Shown here: positions 51,601 to 62,193 of the stretch, in pieces
Position numbering within the stretch: position 1 is the stretch's first letter
Layout: the number at the start of each line of letters is the position of its first letter
From: Acanthaster planci
Lineage: Eukaryota; Echinodermata; Asteroidea; Valvatida; Acanthasteridae
Assembly (NCBI RefSeq): GCF_001949145.1
Contig: NW_019091413.1
Span: forward strand, 1,126,315-1,190,314
Reading direction: 5' to 3'
DNA length: 64,000 nucleotides
The notes under the pieces: model-generated
What the model was told of the DNA's origin: nothing
Databases searched by the model: none
Seen by the model: only the letters and a program-made list of their open reading frames with translations
Translations under genes and position numbers: made by a program

Positions 51601-54600
51601 CCATGTTTTGTTTATCATAATGTGTAAACACTTGACTTACCTGCATAAAAGGTAGTCTGAGTAACTTGGACTCTACAAATTGCCTTTTTTAAAAAACATT
51701 TTGTACATGATCAGGTGATACTAGAGTCCAAGTACCTTCCATAGGCTTTCCTTTCAATTCCTCATAATAGCTCGTATCTTGAATCAAAATCCTCCGAATT
51801 CACCTCCTTAACCCTAACCCCCCCCCCAAGGGTTGATGGCCCTAACCTTCCCCATTCACACAAAGTTAAACACCTATATGGAACTTTGTGCACAGAGGCT
51901 GTTGGACTTTGTTTTTATGAGGTATGCCAAACCCAATGCAAAAGCCAGCTGTTATGGACCTACTAGACCTATCCCCACAGAATTAAACACTTAACTACTG
52001 TTTAATTCTGTGTGGTTGGGGAAGGTTAGGGTTAAACTGTCTAAGGCGTCCACTTTAGGTTAAGTGGAATAGGAGATTCCAATAATAATGGTAAGGTTTA
52101 CTCACATTTCGGAAGTAAAGAGAAATTTCCCCTTGAAATCGGAAACGCTCTTGTCGTCGAGCTCTAAATCTTGTTCAAATAACTATTCAAACTGTGTGTT
52201 AATGTCACAGAGAGGACGTCATGGTGCGCCAGCCTAGCACGCCGTGTTGGCACATGCGCTCCAATGACTGATCCCTGTCAGCGCTGCAATGTCCGGTGTA
52301 CACTTTTGGTGTGATCACAACTACCGGACATTGTCGCGCTCAGGAATCGGTCATAGGTGAGCGTGTGCCAACACAGCATGCTTTTGGTGAATGATCCGCT
52401 AGGCCGGCACGCCATAACGTTGTTTCCAGGACTAATGTTGAAATTGCTATTTGAACAAGATGGCGACTTCGATCTCAACGACAAGAGCGTTGCCGTCCAG
52501 TGATGTCCATTGGTATGCAATCATTCACATTTTTTTTTCTTAAGTTTTACTCATTTTATTTTTGAGGTGCCTAATTCCTCTTTCCCTCCAGACATTTTTT
52601 TTCATCAGTTCTACATGAACAATTTGGATGTCAGGTATGAGAAACCTTTATCGGGCTGTCTTGAAGCACCCAGCTAAATGCAGCCAGTTGCATGCGGCTG
52701 AAAAGAAAACTGCATTGAAATTTGCCGCAATGGATGATCATGGCAGTCTTGCAACTGTCGTATTTACCTTGCCAGTTTATCTGAGCTAACACTCTGTAAG
52801 AACTTTTGTTTGGTTTTGGTTAATTTCCCAGACTTGCCACTTGAGGGAGAAGGGAAAAAAGTTCTGGAAACTTTTTTTTTCTTTATTATTGTGATTGAAT
52901 ATGATTATCACCAACAAACAAATTCAGACAATGAGGAAAAGACAGATTTAGAAATGAATACAGCAGGCATCGAGAGTAAAGAAAAGTCAAGGATGAAACT
53001 TACATGTAGACCTAAGCACAAAATCAAGGAGAGAAACCCCTTGGGTTTCCACAGGTCAAAGAATGAGACAGACCCAAGGGGCGAGTGGCTGCCAGGGTGG
53101 AAAGGTTGACTGTTTCAAATTCAAAGTTGACCCACAGTGGTACTGTTTATGAAGTTGGGTGTGGTTGGGTTGGACCATGGTTGGACTCATTGGGCCTGTT
53201 TGTTTCATCTGGATCAGTGGTCCCAAAGCTGGTTTGCATCATCCACTAGGCAGGTTCTGGTGTAAGTTTAAACAATGTTGGATCACTGATTACATGCAGA
53301 TCAAGATTGTGTAAAACAAACAGGCTGTACATGTATGTCAGTGTATGTGAATCAGCTAATCAGATCACCATGGGTTGCTGCATTATTCTGTGGCACCAAC
53401 CCTAAGGACAAGCGGTTGGGTAGTTGGTGGGCATACTTCTGAACAGATACCGGTATGACATTTTGGCCGGCAGTTTTGTCACCACTGATGTATTGTGCCC
53501 AAGGTTGAAAGTTTGTTTTATTAATTAATTCCATAATCTTTTTCAAATCAGAATAGTAGAAGTGGTAACATGTCAGGAAACATTAATTAATGTGCGTACA
53601 GTTCCTTAAACAAAGTTACTGGCCAATTGTGAACTTCCACATACATGTACGAAGTGTGTCACACTTACATGTACTTACAAATGTACACATCTTTGACTTC
53701 AAGTTACTTATTTTATGTTGCATTAACTTTCAATTGGAGTTTTAAATCATTTTTACAATGCATAATTAATGTACATTGAGGCCTATCGTGAAATTGTTGT
53801 GAAAAAGTATAATGTACTGGAAGTCTAGTCTTTAGTCATGAACCATGCAGTACATGGGTAAAGTGCATGCATTGGGCATCAGCATTTGCCATATCTGTGT
53901 ACCATATACATGTACATGCACCTGTACATATGAAGAGTTAGAGGTTAATGTTATGACAGAGGAGAATGATGCGGTCAAAGTTCATGCATTCCTGAATGAA
54001 GGAACCTGGGGAATTCCATGCCAGCAAGCCGGAGGCGTTTCACCACTGGAGTTCATTAGCTTGAACAAAAAGGCTCCATAAGCTAGAGGGGGGACGAAAT
54101 CATAATCTAATAATGTTCATACTTTGGAAATTAACCCAGTCCCCAATTAGGCAGTGGCTGTCCAGTTGCCACATAAATGCAGTAGCTATGTGTACAAGGC
54201 AGTAAAACTGTAAGACACGTACAGTACATGTCCATCATCTACATGTACATGTACATGTACCAGTAAATAATTTTACATGTACATGTAAATGCTATAAATC
54301 GTGCAGGAATAACAGAAAGTAAACTGAAGATGTGTGCTCGTTATGAGGGTAAGCCTTGGCCCTTTGCATATACATGTAGGCCTACTCTACAGGTACATGT
54401 AAATGACTGTACCATATTGATCTCTGTACACATCTGTACATTGATCTCTTGGCCTGCATCTATCAACACCAAGTGCACATCTTGCATGCAGAACTTTACC
54501 ATACATGTATATTCTCAAAAGGTTGAGTCTGATTGCTAATTAGTGTGTCAAAAACTGAAGACTGAGTATTGGTGATGAAACTTGTTGAGGTGTCCAGTCC

Positions 54601-57600
54601 ATCCCTCACAGTGACTACATAGCACTTATGTTTTCTAGAGCCCAACATGTACAAATGTTTGTCAGTAAGACCTGGAATAATGAGATCATGTACATTTACT
54701 ACTGGTATGCTTTTTGGCACTTGGCTTGGGTTTTTGTTTTCATTCACATGTACCATGACCTTGAACATATTATGAGTGGCTGCCAACTTCAGGTTGTTAT
54801 GGCACTGTATATTCAGGGAGTTGGGAGGAGAAAAATGGTACCAGTAGAGCCTTTTACAATAAGAATCAAAATCCAAGGTACAAAAGTGAAAAATGCTCTG
54901 AGACAGATCCACAAAACATTGCACTTTCTACTCTCATTGCCCAAGGTAAAAGAATTAGACTTCTTCAACCAAGATTTCCCTCACAAAGTCATAGGGGCAT
55001 GCTGTTTCCGCCTTGTCCTTTCCGTGGGTGTGTGCGGTTAGGCTTGTATTGCATTGAGACAATTTCTTTTGTTTGGAAAGTACAAACTGTGTTGTGGGAC
55101 CTTTTTCTTCCCCACAACATTTTCGGTCCGAAAGTAGTCGAAAATGTGAGTGTACATGTACATGTATGTCCCCACAGCTACTGAACAGGTGTTCAGTACA
55201 TGTCTCTAGAAGAATCTTGTCAGCACACTAAACTTGAGATTTCCTTCTATGTACTTGTACCATAGAGTGTCCCATAGAGATTTCAAATTTGGTATGTGTA
55301 TTGCACTTGATGGTCCTACCTCCTGAGAAGCTTAAATTGCATTTGAGGTCAAAAAGGTCAATCTTGCTGTAATCACAAATTTTCAGGGTTTATGCGTTGG
55401 CTTGGTGGGGCAATTGTCACCTTTGGGTATGTTTGTTAATACATCATTATTGGAGATCATTTCTGTAAAGTCCCACTTTTCCGTGCCCGACCTCTCTTCG
55501 CACTAATTCCCCGATCGCTAACACCCATTCCCACCATATACATGTTGAAGTTTCTTCTTTGAGTTTGCGAAGCTCTTTCGGTTGAGCTTTAAATCTGTTA
55601 CCTTGCCAGGCCCCATTAGAAGTCTCTCCAACCCTCCCTTGCACAATTGTTCTATTAAACCTGGCCAAATCTTGTGTGCCTGCGCACATGAAGTGTCAAA
55701 CACTTGTCCTTGGACCGGATCTCCATCTGCAAACATCTCAGCCCAAATCTGGGGCTTTCAACTTTATACATGTACATACTGTATGTAATATTACATGACA
55801 TACATGTACCAGTACATGTACAAGAGGGAAGAACTTCATAAATGGTGAATGGAATGATTACCATCATTCCCAGTATCAACGCTCTTGAGGTCTCGGTATT
55901 ATTAATAGTTTGATATTGGTAAATTTGTCGGATAGATTTCAAGGTAATATTGAATAATCCAGTAATGGATTCTATTCAAATAAAATCCCAACAACACACC
56001 ACGTAAGAGTCTGCTGAATGGCTGAATCCGATGGAATCTGCCATCTCACATCGGCAAATTTCAACAGAATATGCGCCCGTCAGTGTGATTGAATTCAACA
56101 TCTACAGCGGTAAGCGGTTTCACCGTTGCTTACACACCGCTTTTCGTGTACATGCACTGCGCTTTCAACTGCCAAGAATAAAATTCTCATGTGCAGATCA
56201 GGGCATTTCCACTTTCCGTTGTCATCCATTTTACTTGTCATTCAGTTGCAGCTTCATTTGCGTGCTAAATTAAGTCAATTCATTGTTTCAATGAGGCAAG
56301 GTCAATTCAAGATAAAATGAACTGGTGTCATGGAAGGGCTGATCTTAAGCTCATTCGTACATGTGTATTCATTCTTAGTGACCTACGATGACTGTGCTGT
56401 TTTGTGCACATGCTGTTGGAATATGAATTGCCATATTACTCCACCGTAGCCCACATTTCTTGTCATTTGAAGCCAATATGGGTCAGACATCTGCTGAAGT
56501 GTTATCTTTAGGATAAGGAAAAGTAGCAAGTCTTGGTTCAAATTTCAAAGGTCAAGGTCGCCATAGGGTAGGGTGACACTTACCCAGGTGTAAAGCATTT
56601 ATAACTAGTGTAACTGACATTCTATCCATCTGCTTTCTGACAACACACTGTTATGGAGTTGCCAATCTCATCAGAGGAAAAGAATGGAAATTCAATTCAA
56701 GTTTACTGTTGATTAAAGAATTGAATGCTTTTCTTTTTAGCCTGTTCTGGTCTTACTCAAATCTGATCATTAAACTTGGATGTTGTGTTCCTTTCAGGGT
56801 CCAAATCAGTAGAGTCACTCTGATGGGAAATGATGTTCTTAGCAAAGTACATTTAATGCCATTCATCATGGGTCACACTGCATCAGTTTTGAAATAAGGA
56901 GTGATATGTTATCAAAGACATTCATTTCATTTATTCATCTTCATTCATAAATTCTGCTTTGTAGTGGTACATCTGTGAGGCGATTATGTACTTTTGCCCT
57001 AGATTTTTGTTTAAATTTATCCTTCATGTTAATCATAATGCTGTTTACAAATTGTTGAATTGCCAGCAGATGAAATTGGAACCAAGACAATAATTACAAA
57101 TTTACAATCCTTTTTGAAGCCTTTTTGAACTTTTGGTTTTTGAAATGTAATCATAAGCTCAAAGAATGGAACAGAGATATGGAAATTAAAGTACATAAAT
57201 CCCAATGTTGAAGCATGTACCATGTATACAGACATATAGCTAACCCGTGTCTCCCCCCCCAAAAAAAGAGAAATACACGTACATGTAGAAGCAGAGAGAG
57301 AAGAAATGTGCAAAGCAGATTAAACCTTTGCCATGTACATCACAGTGCCCAAGAATATATGAATGATTCTACTAGTGTATTCATTCTTCCAAGGTCTACG
57401 TCTCCCTTGCTGTCCAGCAAGAGTACTTTGTAAGTTGTGCATGATGATATACTCATCTAGTGACCATTTTTTGGGGGTGTTTTTCTTTCATCAGTGTGTT
57501 CTGCTACTGTACTGGATCTTGTTGGCATCTTGTCCAGTAGGGGGTTACCCTCTGGGTATATCCATCGTATCCTGGATCTTCACCATAATATTCTTTGTGA

Positions 57601-59816
57601 TATTCCTGTTGCAACTGGACAAGCGAGTGCCGGCTGTTCACTGGGTCCTGACGGTAAGTACATGATCAGATCAGGTGCCCTGGAGCTTTGTAAGCAGGTT
57701 ATGATTAGTCTTCAGAAGTTACATGTACACGTACCTGTGTACTTTCAAGTATTGAATGGCAAATGGCAGAAAATCATTGGGAACCTTCCAAGTTGGTTTG
57801 CATTTGCTTTTGACTCTAAAACTCGGCAAAATATTGATATCTATGGGGCTTTTAATGAGTCTTCCCAGCTACACTGTAGATTAAAAAAAAATAAGAAAAA
57901 TAAACGTGTCCATACACATGCATGTAGAACTCAGTGTTCTGTTGTGTAGTCAATTGGAGCTGACAGTGCAGACAGTTCCGAACTGAAAAACATTCGCCTG
58001 ATGGACTAGGTGAGACTTGAACAGGGGTCACCCCATTTGGGAGGCCATTTAGTGAACTCGCCCAGACCCTGCCAGATGTTTCCACCATCAGGTTAAGAAT
58101 TGTTTTTTTGAATTCTGGATTTTAGGGGGGAGGAGCCCGGCCATGAATTAGGGCTCACGTGTCTTGTCAGCTACAAGCACAGGGCTTTGTGTTCCTTGAA
58201 AGTTGATGTCCAAAGAATGTGCTGATGGTTTACTGCAGAATGGAGGATTTCTTTTAGAATTCTTGAAGGTTCTATAGCAACGGTGGATAATGACTTTTAC
58301 TCTTTGTTTAACATTGTTGCACATGTAAGACAACATAGAAAAGAATATGTTGACTTTTTTTCCTTCATCACCAATCTGAGGTACCTGTTTTGTCTCTCCT
58401 TTGCTTCCCGTTGTTTTAGGAGTTATTTCACGACCTAGGATGGGCCATATTGCATTTCATTGCGGCTTGTTTAGTAGCCAACTTCGCTGCTAATATTTAC
58501 TCCTTTGGATTCTACTATAACCATGGATGTGTGTCTTTTTCAGCTGTGAGTATTATCTACATGCTTGATTTGCAGTTGTAACGACTCTGCCAATTTCCTT
58601 ACCAACTGGTGGATTTATTTCAAGATGCCCAGTCAATCCTTTATCCATGTTTTCACTGTCAGATAACTATTATGTGTCCAAAATATACATACATGTATAA
58701 ATGAGAAAGTTTGTCCAGAACAGTCATACACTGTACAGATACATGTAGGGTCCAATCAAAAGGTGTCTTAGTACCGTGTGGCTGTACATGGTTTCCCAGG
58801 GATCGGCCACCATTACTTCAGGAAAGTATTTGACATAACCTTGACAGAGGGGCTTTTTTTATAAGGGAATGAATATGTGCGTGACTGGTCTTAAATGTGC
58901 TTTTTGACTCGGGAGAATGGATGCATTATCAGTGTTCATTTTCCTTCTTAAATGTTAGTTCAAGACCAACCAAGCCTATACATGTATTTATTCCCATTCA
59001 TAAATACCATTTTAGTCAGCGAGTCAAAAGAAGTCAATATATGATAAATTTCCAAGGATTTTGTTCAAGACTTTTACCTTCATATTCCCGAGCACCCCTG
59101 TCCATTTTGTGGTATATTCCATGTGCAAGTAATCCAAAGAATCTCCTTTTATGGACTTGGGGCACGCATGGTGAGTTCTGCTTGCTGCAGTGCATATGCT
59201 CTTGACCAATAGGAATAGATTGCCATTGGTGCCAGCTATTTTTTATGTAGCATACATTATCAAATCGTAGTGGGTGGTATCAAATGTTAATACACAGTCA
59301 CGTTGTCCATTGTTAAATAGGGGTATAGAATAACTGTAAATACTTAATCCAAGTGCATACCAGCTACTGCTTGCGCCATGTGCAATGTATCATACGGTTA
59401 TCATTATCATTCCTGTCCCACACTGGGTGTTGGCTCCAGGTTTTTCTCCCGCCTTTGAAGGCTGGACTACAGTGTAAATACTGTATATGTTACTGCAGTC
59501 TTTGCTACCTAAAATGGTGGGTGCGTGTGTCAGGTCAGCGTGGGTCATTGAGAGTACCCTAAACTGTTTCATCTGTCCAACAACATCTGGTTTACATTTT
59601 ACATTGCAGGTGCTTGGGTTCGCCGTGACTATCCTGTACGGAATCAGCACCTTCTTTGACTTCCGCCGATTCCAAGCTGGTGGGGGACTGAGCCGACTGA
59701 CTGGGGGGAGCGGAGCCACAGGAGCACCTGCCGCTACCACCACCACCACTGTCACCACCACTGAGTACTCGGCAGAGAAGGGGGGTGACATGCCCCCTGC
59801 TTACCCCAACCCCTAG
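48472..59816 (+). CDS. MARVEL-domain tetraspan protein (CMTM/plasmolipin-like)
   Basis: Complete coding sequence in four exons (48472-48615, 57495-57653, 58420-58545, 59610-59816), all phase 0 with GT/AG borders, 211 residues. Four hydrophobic segments at about 39-62, 66-89, 107-130 and 142-161 give the M-shaped MARVEL fold, with both tails cytoplasmic. Family resemblance is seen in the DIGYVKSIPGILRIVQ entry to helix 1, the short polar turn LDKRVPAVHWVLT between helices 2 and 3 (compare the HMRIPQINWNLT type of CMTM4), and the LYGISTFFDFRRF end of helix 4. MARVEL proteins act in vesicle trafficking, membrane apposition and receptor stabilisation. Both tails carry threonine runs (about 13-23 and 186-194), and the C-terminus contains PPAY (205-208), a PPxY WW-domain ligand. 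Which family member it is cannot be decided by eye. Confidence 0.9.
48721..49421. mobile_element. Pogo/Tigger-like non-autonomous DNA transposon
   Basis: Terminal inverted repeats are CAGTAAAATCTCGATAAGTA at the left and CAGTAATATCTCGATTAGTC at the right (reverse-complemented), with 20 of the first 23 bases alike. Both ends are flanked by TA, the duplication used by the Tc1/mariner/pogo superfamily, and CAGTA...TCGA-type ends are usual in pogo/Tigger elements. The 701-bp interior has no transposase frame. A smaller TTAACCCTAAC-bounded unit is nested at 48825-48898. Confidence 0.6.
48825..48898. repeat. 74-bp unit with perfect 13-bp inverted ends
   Basis: TATTAACCCTAAC (48825-48837) is the exact reverse complement of GTTAGGGTTAATA (48886-48898). 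The interior word AATCCTCCGAATT also occurs at about 51788-51800, beside another TTAACCCTAAC, suggesting a small repeat family rather than telomeric DNA. Confidence 0.55.
49441..49649. mobile_element. Short hAT-like element with 8-bp target duplication
   Basis: CGGTTACC flanks both sides (49435-49442 and 49642-49649). Inverted ends read GGTCATACTAAT (left) and GGCCATACTAAT (right, reverse-complemented), followed on both sides by CGTCAAC repeats; four copies of CGTCAACAC stand near the left end. Perfect 8-bp duplication and subterminal repeats fit hAT-type non-autonomous elements. It sits 20 bp from the pogo-like element. Confidence 0.65.
51838..52040. mobile_element. Small foldback element with CCCTAACCTTCCCC ends
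   Basis: Left CCCTAACCTTCCCCATTCAC matches the reverse complement of the right end, CCCTAACCTTCCCCAACCAC, over about 35 bp with a few mismatches. An inner perfect stem, CACAGAATTAAAC with GTTTAATTCTGTG, lies near 51976-52012. No coding content. Confidence 0.55.
52147..52492. mobile_element. Large foldback element, about 170-bp arms
   Basis: The two halves are imperfect reverse complements. Matching blocks are AACGCTCTTGTCGT with AACGCTCTTGTCGT, ATCTTGTTCAAATA with the same, GTGTTGGCACAYGC-type sequence in both, and CAATGTCCGGT with the same near the centre. One arm has an extra segment of about 10 bp and an extra ATGATCC-containing insertion, so the arms are old. No open frame of note. Confidence 0.7.
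54235..54295. repeat. ACATGT tandem run
   Basis: Continuous TACATGTACATGTACATG followed, 15 bp on, by another TACATGTACATGTAAATG. This is the longest of many TACATGTA-type runs in the window. Confidence 0.8.
57495..57653 (+). CDS. MARVEL gene exon 2
   Basis: Residues 49-101, from CVLLLYWILLASCPVGGYPL to DKRVPAVHWVLT. Contains most of helix 1 and all of helix 2. The acceptor is TTTCTTTCATCAG and the donor GTAAGT. Confidence 0.9.
57654..58419. other. MARVEL gene intron 2
   Basis: Short intron with no recognisable feature other than isolated ACATGTAC words. Confidence 0.75.
58420..58545 (+). CDS. MARVEL gene exon 3
   Basis: Residues 102-143, ELFHDLGWAILHFIAACLVA through NHGCVSFSA, covering helix 3 and the second extracellular loop. 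The acceptor is CCCGTTGTTTTAG and the donor GTGAGT. Confidence 0.9.
58546..59609. other. MARVEL gene intron 3
   Basis: No repeat or gene could be supported. Open frames on both strands here lack any resemblance to known families. Confidence 0.7.
59610..59816 (+). CDS. MARVEL gene exon 4 (terminal coding exon)
   Basis: Residues 144-211 and a TAG stop. Helix 4 (VLGFAVTILYGISTFFDF) is followed by a glycine-rich linker, a threonine run and the tail GGDMPPAYPNP. The acceptor is TTTTACATTGCAG. Confidence 0.92.
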   Translation: MLGFAVTILYGISTFFDFRRFQAGGGLSRLTGGSGATGAPAATTTTTVTTTEYSAEKGGDMPPAYPNP

Positions 59817-61308
59817 GCTCCACTTGACTGGATATGGGTCTAGAACCTGCCCTGATGCCCTGAGCTAGCTGGTGTTTTCCCAAACTGTCCCTATAAATGT
59901 CACTGCATTTCTGCTGTTGTGCACGTGATGTGCAAACAACATGTACAAAGTCACCCACAATGTTGTATTTGTTTACATCCTTCAGAATGTTCAGTTTTAG
60001 CAGTACTTATGTAAAGTGAGGATAACAGCATATTTGAGCACTTGCATTAGACCCCTTTGCTCTATAGACTATATGTGCATGCACAAGCGAGGGCACCTTG
60101 CTACCTAGTAACGACATCCTGTGGTGCTGGCACGTTGCATGCACATGGTGGTTCACACTTCAGTTACAGACAGTCATTCAATTCATTTGAACTGAAAGAA
60201 GAACTTCACCTGTATGTCCAATGTACATGTACCAGCTAGAGATGGAGAATTAAACAATGAAATGTCGGGACTTTTGGGAGACTCAGTTGATGGGGGTGAC
60301 TGCAGCATATCACTGGACTGTATAATATATTCTGCATAGTGTAATACATGTGTAAAACTTACATGTACTTGTTCTCTAGTTAGTCGTAGCCATGTAGAAT
60401 TATTGTAAACTAGTGTCCTTTATTTGATACCAATGTCTGTTTATGAAGCTGTATAGCCTACAAAACTGTTGAGCTGTATTTTTCCAATTGCCGTGCATAA
60501 ATATTATTGAAAGCTTGATTTTCCTTCTTTTTTTTAAAATTGTAATCTATTGAGAATCATGAGGTTAAATGTAAAGTGGTCTTGTGCCTTGAATATGCTA
60601 ATATTTAGTATTTCAACATGTAAGAAAACTATAATTGTGCTTGGTTTAGCTTGATGTAGAGAGGGCAGATTTTACTCCTTTATGATGTATAAAAAGAATG
60701 ACATCGTTGTGTGCTGTGGTTGACACTGCATGTCCATATAAATGTACACTGACAGTGGTTTGAATAAATACGGACTTTACACTTGCATCGGATGGGGACA
60801 AAGGTCACTGCCGAATTTAGGAAGTGGATACATGCATATTTGTGTGATTATTAAAAATGTTGATCTGTATGCTGGACGTGAACAAGGCAGTGTTTAGGTG
60901 CATCATGTCAGAGAAAAGAAGACCATGTGGCATATATAGTCTAGGCTGTTGTGCCCTGCACCTGTCCCTGTGTAAAACTGTTAGCGATAAGACAAAGGTC
61001 ATGTGTTTTGACTGTATAATGGAGTGACTTACTCTTGGGTTGTGAGCCATGAATAGCACCTTAGATGGTTTTGAGGTGTTGGGCGTACAGTTGGACAGTG
61101 AAAATCAGTAGGAATTTAACCCAAATTGGTGGGTTAGTTTCATTCTTGGCCCTATTCGTCCAGCTGTGTTTAGCTGTGAGATAATTTGTGCACAGAAAAA
61201 TGAAGTTGGCATGTCTCTTATGAAAGGTGTGGAATCTGGCCTCTTTAGCAATATTGACAATTGTTTATGGTCATTGACTTGGTGTGAATTCATTGTACGG
61301 ATGAATTA
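59817..61308. other. MARVEL gene 3' UTR and downstream sequence
   Basis: The first canonical AATAAA after the stop is at 60763-60768, predicting a 3' UTR of about 960 bases. Nothing else is recognisable in this AT-rich stretch. Confidence 0.5.
60763..60768 (+). terminator. Probable polyadenylation signal of the MARVEL gene
   Basis: AATAAA about 950 bases after the stop codon, with T/G-containing sequence downstream. No earlier canonical hexamer was seen. Confidence 0.45.
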
Positions 61309-62190
61309 GGGGTCATCCATTTTTGTCATCATTTTCACAAGCGTACTCTTCTTCCTGACCCCCTGCCCCTCTAAAAGATTACAAAATAAAATGATTGTAA
61401 GGCTGTTAATGTGCAGTAGACCACCAGAGAATAATGGCAGGAGGAAAAACTTTGTCCATGACAGGCCTCGACATTTGCGGTTTCTGATTGCCCGGGACAG
61501 ATTTCTTCTTTCAGTTCGGACAAGTGAAAATTAAGGACAAATTGCCCGATGGACAGGTACTTTTTTCTTAAAATATATGTGAAAATGTCCATTTTTTGTG
61601 GCCAAGAACAGCAGTCAGCAAATGTACCTTTGATTTAATGTTTTTCCCTCTTCACAAAAGCTTACAGAAAGTGGTAAAAAGTATACAGCGAGGCCTATGT
61701 GGTTACAATGATTTGTTGCATCCTTGCGTACATGTACAAACTTGCATGCTGTGCATTTAGCAGGGCACCTTTCCACACAAGGGAAAATGCATACATGAAC
61801 TTTAAAACACACTTGTGTCTGGGTACCAAACCTCATTGCACACACAGCACTACAGAGCTTTGAGGGAAGCTTGAAGACTCTTTCACATGTGACTGTGATT
61901 TCAAAGTTAATGATTTTTGCCTGGTGGTTGTGTCTGTACTTTTTCATATATGACACCAGGCAAAAACCGTTGAGTGGTTATGAAATAGCCTTTGCCCAAG
62001 CTTGTATGAATGATGCATCAGAGTCCTGCGCACTCTCAGCACACACACAGTAGTTGGGGGGTGATAGTTAGCCGGTCGATGATAATCATCATTTTTAAGA
62101 TGTTTCTAAAGCGAACGCAACCAATTCACCCCCTTCTCCCAGCGTACGGTTTGTATGCTTGTGAAAATGATGACAAACATGGATGACCCC
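61309..62190. mobile_element. 882-bp DNA transposon-like element with 38-bp inverted ends
   Basis: The left end GGGGTCATCCATTTTTGTCA and the reverse-complemented right end GGGGTCATCCATGTTTGTCA continue alike through CATTTTCACAAGC, with only two mismatches in 38 bases. TTA stands immediately outside each end (61306-61308 and 62191-62193), consistent with the TWA duplication of PIF/Harbinger elements. An inner hairpin, TTTTTGCCTGGTG with CACCAGGCAAAAA, lies at about 61914-61967. The longest inner frame (minus strand, 61615-61956) does not resemble a transposase, so the element is non-autonomous. Confidence 0.7.
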
Positions 62191-62193
62191 TTA

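Larger units (their letters stand above)
48616..57494. other. MARVEL gene intron 1 (8.9 kb)
   Basis: Rich in small transposon-like elements: pogo-like (48721-49421), hAT-like (49441-49649) and two foldbacks (51838-52040 and 52147-52492). Dense TACATGTA/ACATGTACATGTA runs occupy 53.6-54.5 kb and 55.8 kb. Open frames on both strands at 54496-55041 and on the minus strand at 55447-55736 have no recognised relatives. The rest is AT-rich without signal. Confidence 0.55.

Noticed and set aside
48825-52040. Interstitial telomere repeats (TTAGGG/CCCTAA)
   Set aside because: Only single CCCTAA words occur, always as element ends; there is no tandem array.
61615-61956. Transposase inside the 882-bp element
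   Set aside because: The 113-residue minus-strand frame shows no DDE-type or helix-turn-helix pattern and is cysteine-rich by chance.
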